Source of the DNA: Thermacetogenium phaeum DSM 12270 | Lineage (GTDB): Bacteria > Bacillota > DSM-12270 > Thermacetogeniales > Thermacetogeniaceae | Direction: 5' to 3' | Assembly: GCF_000305935.1 (NCBI RefSeq) | Contig: NC_018870.1 | Span: forward strand, 451,942 to 515,941 | Length of the DNA: 64,000 nucleotides | Part shown: positions 8,599 through 16,199 of the stretch, in pieces | Layout of the letters: the number at the start of each line of letters is the position of its first letter | Position numbering within the stretch: position 1 is the first letter of the stretch | Notes under the pieces: model-generated | Seen by the model: only the letters and a program-made list of their open reading frames with translations | Databases searched by the model: none | What the model was told of the DNA's origin: nothing | Program-made: the position numbers and the translations under genes

Positions 8599-8635
8599 TG
8601 AGCCGGTTTTGACTCATTGAGTTGAAACTGGCTCA
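8599..8635 (+). promoter_or_regulatory. Inverted repeat, candidate upstream activator site
   Basis: TGAGCCGGTTT and AAACTGGCTCA form an almost perfect inverted repeat about 80-115 bases upstream of the sigma-54 promoter, with a second dyad TGACTCA/TTGAGTTG inside. Position and symmetry fit an enhancer site for a sigma-54 activator. Confidence 0.55.
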
Positions 8636-8712
8636 CTTTTAGGCCGGCTGGGGGCAGCGGCAGTTTGCGATCAATCCAGTCCGGGCGCGGTTTTGCGGCG
8701 CTCCTCGAAATC

Positions 8713-8728
8713 TGGCACGGTATTTGCA
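8713..8728 (+). promoter_or_regulatory. Sigma-54 promoter for the mttB homologue
   Basis: TGGCACGGTATTTGCA matches the -24/-12 consensus, with GG at 8714-8715 and GC at 8726-8727 separated by exactly ten bases. Transcription would start near 8739, giving a leader of about 300 bases that contains element B. Confidence 0.85.
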
Positions 8729-8768
8729 TATTTAAATAGCCGGTGTGGTTCCTGCGAACTGGTTTGCA

Positions 8769-8975
8769 GTAGACCACCATGCCGCCATCGGCGGCACCAA
8801 CAGAGTATTAAAATACCCGACGGGTCTGCCGGCGAGCGACCTATGGAAGGCCGGGTAACAGGACAGGCAACTTGTTACGCAGCATCCCAGGGCTGTCCCA
8901 AAGCGAGCCGTCGTCCTGTCCGGCCTGGAATCGGGAGTCGAGCTAGACCGGCGGGTGAACTTGATGTATTTTCAT
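8769..8975 (+). ncRNA. Candidate structured leader RNA, element B
   Basis: The leader between the sigma-54 promoter and the mttB homologue. It holds the same ordered islands as element A at 6775-7035: the start AGTAGACCACCATGCCGCC, then GGCGGCACCAAC, AGCGACCTATGGAAG, AGCGAGC, CGGGAG and GTATTTTCA. Stems visible here include GCCGCC/GGCGGC, GTAT/ATAC, GGACAGG/CCTGTCC extended by GGCC/GGCC, and GGTCT/AGACC closing the multibranch. A 300-base leader with this organisation in front of a metabolic gene suggests a riboswitch. It does not resemble the cobalamin, TPP, FMN, glycine, SAM or c-di-GMP consensus I know. Confidence 0.5.
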
Positions 8976-9038
8976 AGCAGGTAAGGATAGCTGAGGGGAC
9001 TTCTCTTAGGTACGGCGAAAACCTTGGGAGGGAATAAT

Positions 9039-10529
9039 GTGACGAGGAGAAACAAGAAGGCAGGTATAACTTCTGTAAATGGATTTGGGCTGAATGTCTT
9101 TACAGAAGACGAGTTGGATATGATTCACTATGCCACATTGGAACTGTTGTGGGATACCGGAATTAAGGTTGAGTCCAGAGAGGCTTTCGAAATATTCCTG
9201 GGCGGTGGGGCAAAAGGGGAGTGGCATGGGAGTTACGGTATAGTAAAGATTCCATCTTACGTAGTTGAGGAGTGCATCCGCTGGGCGCCGAGAACGGTGG
9301 TTTTCTACGGGAGAGACGCTGAAAAAGATTACGCAGCAGAGCCCGGGCGTGTGGGATTCAGCACCTTTGGTGAATGTGTCCAGATTATCGACCCGGAAAC
9401 AAAAGAGGTCAGGAGGTCGGTGAAGAGCGATCTCGCTGGGGCTACTTTGATGTGCGACTACTTGGACGAAATGGTCGTGGTAGAACGGGCTCTCTGTTCT
9501 TCCGACCAGTATCCCGACACGCAGCCGCTGCACAACTACGAGGCAATGGTCGCCAACACCAGCAAGCACTGCTTTCTCGGCTTCGGCAGCGGTGAGAACG
9601 CCAAAAAGATCATTGCAATGGCCGCGGCATGCGCCGGAGGAATGGATAAGTTCCGAGAGCGACCCATTGTCACCGCTTTCGTCTGCCCCACCAGTCCTTT
9701 AACACTCGTTCAGAACTGCTGCGATGTTATAGTTGAGTGTGCCCGGGGAGGCGTTGGGCTCGCCATCATCCCAATGGCTCTTTCCGGCGCTACGGCACCG
9801 GTAACGCTGGCCGGAACTATTGTGCAGCACAATGCCGAAGTCCTAGGTGCTCTTATTCTGGCCCAGCTGACCAGAAGGGGCACCCCCTGCACCTACTCCA
9901 GCTGCAGCACGATCATGGACTTGAGATTTACTACCACAGCGGTGGGTGCCCCTGAATATGGCATTATCAGCGCCGGGCTGGCCAGGCTCGCCCGGTATTA
10001 CCGGCTGCCCAGTTGGGTGGGAGGCGGCCATTCGGACAGCAAGCTCCCCGACGCCCAGGCCGCCTACGAGTTTTCGCTCACTGCCGCAGTGGCGGCTCTG
10101 GCCGGAGCAAATATCGTTTACGGCGCCGGTTGCCTGGAGTCAGGGCTGACGTTCGATTACGCCAAACTGCTGATGGACGCCGAGCAGATCAGAAACATAT
10201 TTCAGGTCCTCAAAGGGATCGATGTGAGCGATGAAACGATTGCCTTGGATGTTATCAAAGCTGTGGGCCCCGGCGGCGAGTTTATGACTCATCAGCACAC
10301 CTTCCGGCACATGAAGGCCATGTCTATGTCCGTTCTGTTTGACAGGAGGAACCGCGCCTCCTGGATGGAGCGAACGAAGGGTAAGGACCTGACGGAGAGG
10401 GCCTACGAAGAGGCGAGGCACGTTTTGGCAACCCACAAGCCCGCCCCGCTTCCGGCAGGTGCGGCCGAAACCATGAGAACCATTATCGAAGAATATGAAG
10501 CGGAGCTCAAAGCCAGAAAAGGAAACTGA
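9039..10529 (+). CDS. MttB-family (trimethylamine methyltransferase-like) corrinoid methyltransferase
   Basis: A 496-residue TIM-barrel protein of the MttB superfamily. Members transfer a methyl group from a quaternary or tertiary amine to a corrinoid protein. There is no in-frame TAG: the segment GGGHSDSKLPD, where I believe archaeal MttB carries pyrrolysine, has His. It is therefore a non-Pyl member like the glycine-betaine, carnitine or proline-betaine enzymes; the substrate is not readable. GTG 9039 follows GGGAGG by six bases, and an upstream TTG at 9024 overlaps that site. No corrinoid protein or MtgA-type partner is adjacent. Expression should depend on sigma-54. It converges on the RuBisCO-like operon. 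Confidence 0.88.
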   Translation: MTRRNKKAGITSVNGFGLNVFTEDELDMIHYATLELLWDTGIKVESREAFEIFLGGGAKGEWHGSYGIVKIPSYVVEECIRWAPRTVVFYGRDAEKDYAAEPGRVGFSTFGECVQIIDPETKEVRRSVKSDLAGATLMCDYLDEMVVVERALCSSDQYPDTQPLHNYEAMVANTSKHCFLGFGSGENAKKIIAMAAACAGGMDKFRERPIVTAFVCPTSPLTLVQNCCDVIVECARGGVGLAIIPMALSGATAPVTLAGTIVQHNAEVLGALILAQLTRRGTPCTYSSCSTIMDLRFTTTAVGAPEYGIISAGLARLARYYRLPSWVGGGHSDSKLPDAQAAYEFSLTAAVAALAGANIVYGAGCLESGLTFDYAKLLMDAEQIRNIFQVLKGIDVSDETIALDVIKAVGPGGEFMTHQHTFRHMKAMSMSVLFDRRNRASWMERTKGKDLTERAYEEARHVLATHKPAPLPAGAAETMRTIIEEYEAELKARKGN

Positions 10530-10557
10530 GGCTTTGTGCTTGATCTTGGCATGGAAA

Positions 10558-10579
10558 GGAGGGGGTGCCGACCCCCTCC
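10558..10579. terminator. Bidirectional hairpin between convergent genes
   Basis: GGAGGGGGT and ACCCCCTCC form a perfect nine-base-pair stem with a four-base loop between the mttB homologue and the end of the minus-strand operon. U tracts are poor on both sides, so it may act mainly as a 3'-end stabiliser. Confidence 0.5.
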
Positions 10580-10604
10580 CGGACAGCGATTCCCGGACGT
10601 CGGT

Positions 10605-11444
10605 TCAGCCGGAGCCTTTTTTCATCCTCTTGTACCGTCTGGTGATCTCCGTAACGGCCGTTTCCGTCGGCATCCGTTCCCCGCTGGATCCGGAGGCGTA
10701 ACCGGCGGCGTCTGTGTGTAGGAGTGAGTATTCCGCAGTTTCGACGTCCTTGAAGGGCCCCCCGTGGGTGAGGACTATGATCTCGGGGTTCACTTCCCGG
10801 GCTGCCCTGCTGATTTCCCGCACTTGCCGGGCGGCTTCTTCCAGGGTCTGGGCTTTTTTAGCCCCTGTCAGCCCCCCGGCGGTGACACCGACGATGGCGC
10901 CGATGACATCCGCTCCGGCAGCGGCCATAACCCGTCCCTCCTCAGGGGTGAAGGCCCAGGCGACGGTAAACACATCCTTTTCGTGAGCGGTTTTGATCAG
11001 CTCTACCTCCCTGGAAAAACCCAACCCAGCCGCTTCCAGTTGGGCGGCGAATTCACTGCCGTAAATCCCCACAAAGGGCTCATTGGTGATCCCGGAGAAC
11101 CCCATCCCCAGCAGCCGGTCGATAATAGCCTCCATGTCCAGCCTGGGGTCGTGGGCGCCGACTCCTGCGATGCAGGGGGTTTCCTTGACGGCGGGAAGGA
11201 CTTCCGCGGCCATCCTGATAACAAGCTCGTTGGCGTTTTCGTAGGGAAGCCAGGCCAGTAAAGAGGGCTGTGCCTGCATCCGGTAGTAGGCGGTGGAGTA
11301 AACGGCGATGATATCCGCTCCCCCCAGTTCGGCGCACCGGGCCGTTAGTCCGGTGCCTGCCCCGAACATCAGGAGGGGACGTCCGGCATCGCTCTCTTTC
11401 CGCAGGCGTTCCAGCACCTGCCGGCGTGTGAAGCTTTTGGCCAC
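10605..11444 (-). CDS. PEP-hydrolase-like TIM-barrel protein (copy 1)
   Basis: A 279-residue protein of the phosphoenolpyruvate hydrolase-like/BtpA-type TIM-barrel family. It starts MAKSFTRRQVLERLRK, with GAGTGLTARCAELGGADIIAVY near residues 27-48 and THGGPF near residue 225. In plant Tm-1 proteins a domain of this type is fused behind an ATP-binding domain of the kind encoded by the neighbouring gene at 11485-12828. Here the two domains are separate genes 40 bases apart. It is the last gene of the RuBisCO-like operon and a paralogue of 13674-14516. The catalytic reaction of the bacterial family is not established; a C-C or phosphoenol chemistry role is inference. Confidence 0.78.
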   Translation of the reverse strand: MAKSFTRRQVLERLRKESDAGRPLLMFGAGTGLTARCAELGGADIIAVYSTAYYRMQAQPSLLAWLPYENANELVIRMAAEVLPAVKETPCIAGVGAHDPRLDMEAIIDRLLGMGFSGITNEPFVGIYGSEFAAQLEAAGLGFSREVELIKTAHEKDVFTVAWAFTPEEGRVMAAAGADVIGAIVGVTAGGLTGAKKAQTLEEAARQVREISRAAREVNPEIIVLTHGGPFKDVETAEYSLLHTDAAGYASGSSGERMPTETAVTEITRRYKRMKKGSG

Positions 11445-11484
11445 CGGGACCGCACCTCCTTTCTCCCGGTTGACTGAAGAGATG

Positions 11485-12828
11485 TTAAAATTTCAGTACG
11501 TAGGGGAGATCGTGATGGCTCCCCTTCCTCCATTTGCCGGCCAGCATCTCGTCGAGCAGCTCTGCCATGAGATCGGCGAATTCCGGTTCGTTCAGGTGCT
11601 TGTCGACGAGAAGCACATCCAGGTTCGGTTTGTTTCTGTCGATTACCTTGCGTAAGGCGGCTACGAAATGGCCGGCCCGCAGTGACCATTGGGGATGGTC
11701 GGGGTCGGAAGCCCAAACCGGCCCCGGCCCGGGGCCTGCCCATCCCAGAGCCTTGTTGGGAGCGGGGAGGTCGCAGGCCCCCCAGCCTCTCATCGGCACG
11801 CAAAGGACGGTGGGACCCGTGGCGGCGTTGAGCTTGTTGGCGATGTGTTCGCCGACCTTGTACGCCTCCTCTGCAGAGACGCCGACGCAGGTTACGGTGG
11901 GGTTGTGGATGTAAAGACCGCGGCCTGGCTGGTCCGTTTCTTTGAGCAGTCTTTCGGGAACCGTCTCCTTGGGCCCGAAGTTGATCAGGTCGAGGCCGCC
12001 GGGGGCGACGACCTGGGGAATACCCATCTGCGCTGCGGCGGTCAGCCGGTCGGGGCCTGCATCGAGAACACCTCCTAAAAGGTGATCTCCGATCTCGTGT
12101 GTTGTGATATCCAACACGCCGACGATGTAGCCGTCCCGGATCAGCTCTTCCAGCGACCGCCCGCCGCTTCCCACGGCGTGGTTGATCAGGACGTCGTAAC
12201 CCTTTTCCTCAAAGTACCGCGAGGCCCGCAGCACACAGGGGGTAGTTACCCCGAACATCATGCACCCGATCAGGGGGCGTTCCTCACCCGCCTCTAGCTC
12301 GGGTGCGCTTGCCATTCCGACAACGGCGCCGGCGGCGTTGTTGAGGATGCGGCGGGTCACTTTATTGAGCCCGGCCTCGGCGATAGGGTACATCATGCAG
12401 ATGTCCTTGGTGCCCACATAAGGGCTGACATCCCCGGAAGCCATGGTGGTCAGCATCAATTTGGGGATGCCGATGGGGAGCGACTGCATGATGCGGGTGG
12501 CCATGCTGGCGCCCATGGAACCACCGTAGGCGATCATCCCGTCAAGCTTCCCTTCCTCGAGGAGTTCGGCCGCAATCTTTTTGGCGCCCTCGACGATGAT
12601 ATCGGATGCCTTCCCGCGGTCCAGGGAAAAGACCTCCTCTTTGTTGCGCCCGATTTTCTGCAGCACTGCGCCCACACCGATATCCGCCCAGCCGACTTCA
12701 TCTCCGACGCTCAGTTCCAAAATGGTCGGTTCTCCTCCGGCAGCCTTCACCCGTTCGGCGAGGTACTTGATTTCCTGTCCTTTGGTGTCGAGGATGCCGG
12801 CCACGAGGATCTGTGGTTTTCCGGTCAC
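11485..12828 (-). CDS. Tm-1-like ATP-binding domain protein (UPF0261)
   Basis: A 447-residue protein of the UPF0261/Tm-1-like family, starting VTGKPQILVAGILDTKGQEI. Glycine-rich segments GGSMGASMATRIM and SGGRSLEELIRDG lie in the two Rossmann-like halves. GTG 12828 follows AAGGAGGAG by eight bases and overlaps the stop of the ComB-like gene in a GTGA arrangement. Members bind ATP and often sit beside, or are fused to, PEP-hydrolase-like barrels, which is what the downstream gene encodes. The pair may activate and then cleave or isomerise a small acid, but no reaction is proven. The upstream part of the open frame overlaps the ComB-like gene and is not coding. Confidence 0.8.
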   Translation of the reverse strand: MTGKPQILVAGILDTKGQEIKYLAERVKAAGGEPTILELSVGDEVGWADIGVGAVLQKIGRNKEEVFSLDRGKASDIIVEGAKKIAAELLEEGKLDGMIAYGGSMGASMATRIMQSLPIGIPKLMLTTMASGDVSPYVGTKDICMMYPIAEAGLNKVTRRILNNAAGAVVGMASAPELEAGEERPLIGCMMFGVTTPCVLRASRYFEEKGYDVLINHAVGSGGRSLEELIRDGYIVGVLDITTHEIGDHLLGGVLDAGPDRLTAAAQMGIPQVVAPGGLDLINFGPKETVPERLLKETDQPGRGLYIHNPTVTCVGVSAEEAYKVGEHIANKLNAATGPTVLCVPMRGWGACDLPAPNKALGWAGPGPGPVWASDPDHPQWSLRAGHFVAALRKVIDRNKPNLDVLLVDKHLNEPEFADLMAELLDEMLAGKWRKGSHHDLPYVLKF

Positions 12829-13601
12829 CTGGTGTTCTCCTCCTTTCGTGATCGATTTATGAAGCAGCAGGGAGATCTGGCGATGAGAATAGGGACTACT
12901 TCCGTAGTGTTGAGCCTGCTGCACAACTCAAGATCTACCGTGCGGTTGATCTCTTTGAGGCGCCGGCCGCTGAAGGATTCCGCGAAGGCTGCCATGATGT
13001 CCGGGTAGGATTGATAGAGCCGGCCGGCTGCCTGAGCGGCGTCGGATAGGGTGACTTCCAAACCATCTTTTTCTGCGAGCAGGCGCAGGGTTTCCACAAG
13101 GTATCCTGCGCAGAAGGCATCATCCAGCACAAACTTCCCCTTTTCTCCGGCGCAGACGATGCCGATGTCTGTAGAGTATCGGCGGGAGAGTTCCAGCGCG
13201 CTTTGGCAGCAGGCGTGGGCGTTGAGGAAGCACCCTATCAGCACCGCCGGAGCGGAGGCCACCGCGGCAACAGTTCTTGTGCCGTTGGTGGTGGTGAGAA
13301 CCGCAGCCCTGTCACCCGGCGGAAAACCCTCGACCTCGCTGGGGGAGTTGCCGAAGTCGAATCCTCGGACTGTGAGGCCGTTGCGCTCCCCTCCCAGCAG
13401 GAGCCCCTGAGACCGCGCCAGGGATCGGGCATCGGCGACCTCTTCGACGGTGTAAACCAGCCGGCATCTCTTATCGAGCAGGGTGACGATGGTGGAGCTG
13501 GCCCGCAGCACGTCCACCACAATGCAGGCCATTTCCAGAAACTCCGGGGAAACCTCCGCCGGTGCCAGAGCAACATCTATCGTCAGCTTATCTCTTCTCA
13601 T
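12825..13601 (-). CDS. 2-phosphosulfolactate phosphatase-like protein (ComB family)
   Basis: A 258-residue ComB-family protein with the characteristic CIVVDVLRASSTIVTLL, LGGERNGL and LTTTNGTRT motifs near residues 26, 69 and 102. ComB removes phosphate from 2-phosphosulfolactate in coenzyme M synthesis, but bacterial homologues occur without that pathway, and no comA, comC or comDE is visible here. It lies between the PEP-hydrolase-like paralogue and the Tm-1-like gene in a coupled operon. It may therefore dephosphorylate a related acid-phosphate intermediate of the RuBisCO-like pathway. The ATG at 13601 has AGGGAGA ahead of it. Family assignment is firm; substrate is open. Confidence 0.8.
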   Translation of the reverse strand: MRRDKLTIDVALAPAEVSPEFLEMACIVVDVLRASSTIVTLLDKRCRLVYTVEEVADARSLARSQGLLLGGERNGLTVRGFDFGNSPSEVEGFPPGDRAAVLTTTNGTRTVAAVASAPAVLIGCFLNAHACCQSALELSRRYSTDIGIVCAGEKGKFVLDDAFCAGYLVETLRLLAEKDGLEVTLSDAAQAAGRLYQSYPDIMAAFAESFSGRRLKEINRTVDLELCSRLNTTEVVPILIARSPCCFINRSRKEENTR

Positions 13602-13673
13602 TTCCAGTCTCCCTGTTCCTTACGTTCCTTTCCTGATTGCTTCTTATAAGGTCCTCTTAAGGTTAGCTTCTTC

Positions 13674-14516
13674 CTATTTGAGAGGGATGTCCTTAAACTT
13701 CTTGACCGCCTCTGCCAGGGGCTTCTCCACGGGAATCCGCTCGATGCTGGACGCTCCCAGGAACCCTACGGCTTCCGTGTTCTTGTAGATGTAGGCCGTG
13801 TCTTCAGGAAGGGCAATGGGGCCGCCGTGGGCAAAAATGAGAACATCGGGGTTCTTCTCCCGCGCCGCTTTGGTCATTTCGTTGATCAGGGCGGCGGCGC
13901 CTTCCAGGGTCATCTCTTCCTCTGCGTATTTAGACCCGATGGAGCCTCCCCTCGTCAGACCCATGTGGCAGATTAAAACATCCAGCTTGGCTTCCCCGAC
14001 GAGCGCCGCCTCTTCGACGTTGAAGGCGTAACCTAGAGTGAAGAATCCCAGCTCGGAGGCGAGTTTCAGGGCTTCGATCTCCTTGCCGTAGCCCATTCCG
14101 GTGTCTTCCAGTTCCCTGCGGAATCTCCCGTCGATCAGGCCGACGGTGGGGAAGTTCATCACACCTGAAAAGCCCAGCTCCAAAAGGTGCTTAAGGTATG
14201 GCCTCATCTCCCGGGTGGGATCGGTTCCGCAGATGCCGGCGATCATCGGCGTTTCCTTCACGACCGGCATGACGCGGTTGGCCAGATCGATGACGATCTG
14301 GTTGGCATTTCCGTAAGGCATTAATCCGGCCAGCGACCCGTTGCCGTCCATCCTGTAGAGGCCGGAGTTGTAGACGCCGATGAGGTCGGCACCCCCTCGC
14401 TCGGCGAACTTGCCGGAGATCCCCGTTCCCGCTCCGGCGATGATCACCGGTTTTCCCTCAGCGATGGTTTTTTTCAGCCGCTTCAGTACCTCTGCCCTGC
14501 TGTACTGCTTCGCCAT
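13674..14516 (-). CDS. PEP-hydrolase-like TIM-barrel protein (copy 2)
   Basis: A 280-residue paralogue of 10605-11444, aligning over its whole length: GAGTGISGKFAERGGADLIGVYNSG at residues 27-51, FAHGGPI near residue 229, and GASSIERIPVE near the end. Both copies begin MAK with similar spacing, so a duplication inside the operon is likely; divergence is substantial, which suggests separate substrates or a heteromeric complex. It lies 23 bases downstream of the RuBisCO-like gene and 72 bases before the ComB-like gene. The ribosome site GGAGGAGG is strong. Confidence 0.78.
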   Translation of the reverse strand: MAKQYSRAEVLKRLKKTIAEGKPVIIAGAGTGISGKFAERGGADLIGVYNSGLYRMDGNGSLAGLMPYGNANQIVIDLANRVMPVVKETPMIAGICGTDPTREMRPYLKHLLELGFSGVMNFPTVGLIDGRFRRELEDTGMGYGKEIEALKLASELGFFTLGYAFNVEEAALVGEAKLDVLICHMGLTRGGSIGSKYAEEEMTLEGAAALINEMTKAAREKNPDVLIFAHGGPIALPEDTAYIYKNTEAVGFLGASSIERIPVEKPLAEAVKKFKDIPLK

Positions 14517-14539
14517 GTTAATACCTCCTCCTTTGGATT

Positions 14540-15856
14540 TTATTGTTTGATTTCGAAAAGGGCCTGCTCCTCATCTTCCATGAGGCCCCAGGCCTCGATG
14601 GCGCTTTTCAGTTCGGGATGCTGCTCCGCCGCTTCCCGGATGGGGATTCCCTGCAGGGCGGCATCGATGGCCTGCCGCATGGCCTTTCCTCCTGCTACCG
14701 GCCCCATGGGGTGGCCGTGGATGGCTCCACCTGCTCCCAGGATGCAGTCTTTCCCCAGGTCGCGAATAATGGCAGGCACGACGGCCGGCATGACGCCTCC
14801 TCCTGGCATGGGGAAGGTCGGCTTGAAGTGGAGCCATTTCCCGAGAAGATGGTGCCCGATCTGGAGATAGCGCTCCCGCAGGAAGGGGAATTTTCCGAAG
14901 GGGCTGGGGTAGACCACGATATCCGCGCCGGCCAGGCGCGCCAGTTTCCCCAGGATCAGATAGGAACTGAGCCCGGAATAGGGGGATTCGTACATGGTTC
15001 CGGCAAAATCCAGATGGGCGAGGATGGGAACATTGATCTCCGGGTCCTCCGCTAAAGACTGGAGGGCGGTGATCCCCGCTGTGAGGTAGTTGATCATCAG
15101 GGCGTTGGCCCCGGCGTCAAGGGCGCGCTTGGCGTTTTCTTTTACTTTGTCCGCCCTGTCGGTGATGTTGACGGTGTAGAGGACCTTGTTGCCGGTTTCT
15201 TCATAGTAGCGCCTGGCTTCAGCCATATAGAGCTTAACCCTTTCCACCATCGGGCAGAAGGGGGGATCGGCGATCAACTCATCGTCTTTAACGATATCAA
15301 CTCCTCCGCGGATTGCCTGGGAGAAGAGCCTGGCTCCGACTTCAGGGGTGTAACCTGTGCACGGCTTGATCATGTTATTCAGGAGAGGACGCTCGGGGAT
15401 TCCCAGCAGTTCTCTGATCCCCTGGGTGCCGAATTTGGGCCCTTTGAAGGATTTAAGAAAGCTTTTGGGGAATTTCAGGTCCAGAAGCTTCAGCTTCCCC
15501 GACATGGAAATGTTGCCGATTACCGTGCTGAGGAGCATCGGGATTTGGGGGCCGAAGTTCACGGCGGGGTAAGCCAGCTGGAAGATGAACTGTCTCGCTT
15601 CCAGGTTACCCGGCACTTCGAATTCGTGACCGGGGACCTCGTAAATGCCCACCACCTTGGCGACGTGCTTTTCCCGCATCTCCGGCGTTTCCTCGGGAAC
15701 CGGTACCCAGGTGCCGGTCGTCTGCTCCACGGCAATGGCGCTGATTTTTTTGACGATATCGGCGCCCCTCCCCGTTTCCAGATAATAGGTGGCGATCACG
15801 TACCCTCCTTCTTCCTCGATTTGCTCATGTAGGGCGAGCATGGCAAGTTCGGACAT
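14540..15856 (-). CDS. RuBisCO-like protein (form IV)
   Basis: A 438-residue RuBisCO large-subunit homologue. The carbamylation/metal region GGVDIVKDDELI keeps Lys, Asp and Glu. The loop with the catalytic lysine reads MIKPCTGY, so the first Lys (Lys175 in plant numbering) is present, while the second (Lys177) is Cys. Loop 6 and the HRAMH segment are replaced (AHLDFAGT), and the phosphate-binding loops are MPGGGVM and AGGAIHGHPMG. It is therefore a RuBisCO-like protein, expected to enolise, isomerise or decarboxylate a phosphorylated or thio-sugar acid rather than fix CO2. It leads a five-gene operon with two PEP-hydrolase-like barrels, a ComB-like phosphatase and a Tm-1-like protein. No methionine salvage genes adjoin. 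Confidence 0.88.
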   Translation of the reverse strand: MSELAMLALHEQIEEEGGYVIATYYLETGRGADIVKKISAIAVEQTTGTWVPVPEETPEMREKHVAKVVGIYEVPGHEFEVPGNLEARQFIFQLAYPAVNFGPQIPMLLSTVIGNISMSGKLKLLDLKFPKSFLKSFKGPKFGTQGIRELLGIPERPLLNNMIKPCTGYTPEVGARLFSQAIRGGVDIVKDDELIADPPFCPMVERVKLYMAEARRYYEETGNKVLYTVNITDRADKVKENAKRALDAGANALMINYLTAGITALQSLAEDPEINVPILAHLDFAGTMYESPYSGLSSYLILGKLARLAGADIVVYPSPFGKFPFLRERYLQIGHHLLGKWLHFKPTFPMPGGGVMPAVVPAIIRDLGKDCILGAGGAIHGHPMGPVAGGKAMRQAIDAALQGIPIREAAEQHPELKSAIEAWGLMEDEEQALFEIKQ

Positions 15857-15970
15857 ACTGTTCTACCTCCTTGTACTTTAGAGTTAGTATGGTTTCTTTT
15901 TAGTAAAATAAATCGCGATCTCCAACAGCTGTAGTAAAACGGAAGATGCTGGCAGCCGGCCGAAGAAAGC

Positions 15971-16036
15971 AAAAAATCCCACCCTCCAGGCGAACAGCCC
16001 GTTAGAAGGTGGGACTCACTCTCCTCTCTTGTCCCA
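15971..16036 (-). promoter_or_regulatory. Terminator with overlapping antiterminator hairpin in the RLP operon leader
   Basis: On the minus strand a ten-base-pair stem with one G-U pair (TCCCACC...GGTGGGA, bases 15977-16014) is followed directly by six T residues, an intrinsic terminator about 115 bases before the RuBisCO-like gene. Just upstream, TGGGAC (16031-16036) can pair with GTCCCA (16010-16015), which overlaps the 5' arm of the terminator. The two folds exclude each other. This is the layout of an attenuator. A GlpP-type antiterminator is encoded immediately upstream. It could alternatively be only the terminator of that gene. Confidence 0.6.
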
Positions 16037-16199
16037 AACAGCCTATTCAATTTCTGGTACCGTCGGTTGCGGTATATCCGATTTACCTAATTCTATCTTC
16101 CTGAAGGAAAATCCTCTTTCTTGACCAAGAAAATTTTTTAGAATTTCTTCCTCAATATATAAATGTCAAATAACTTGCCTAACTTGCCCGGGCAGAGTG
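16037..16199 (-). other. Leader/intergenic region upstream of the RLP operon
   Basis: An AT-rich stretch with a minus-strand TTGACA near 16166-16171 but no well-spaced -10. It contains GGTA..TACC and CGGT..ACCG dyads that could be part of a folded leader. No gene is supported. Confidence 0.35.

Noticed and set aside
8769-8975. Cobalamin riboswitch in the mttB leader
   Set aside because: This would suit a corrinoid enzyme, but the B12-box and GCCACTG-type core are absent.
9039-10529. Pyrrolysine in the MttB homologue
   Set aside because: There is no TAG in the frame; the corresponding region is read with sense codons.
15796-16050. Leader peptide before the RLP operon
   Set aside because: The frame overlaps the RLP start and the terminator, has only a poor start and no run of a regulatory codon.
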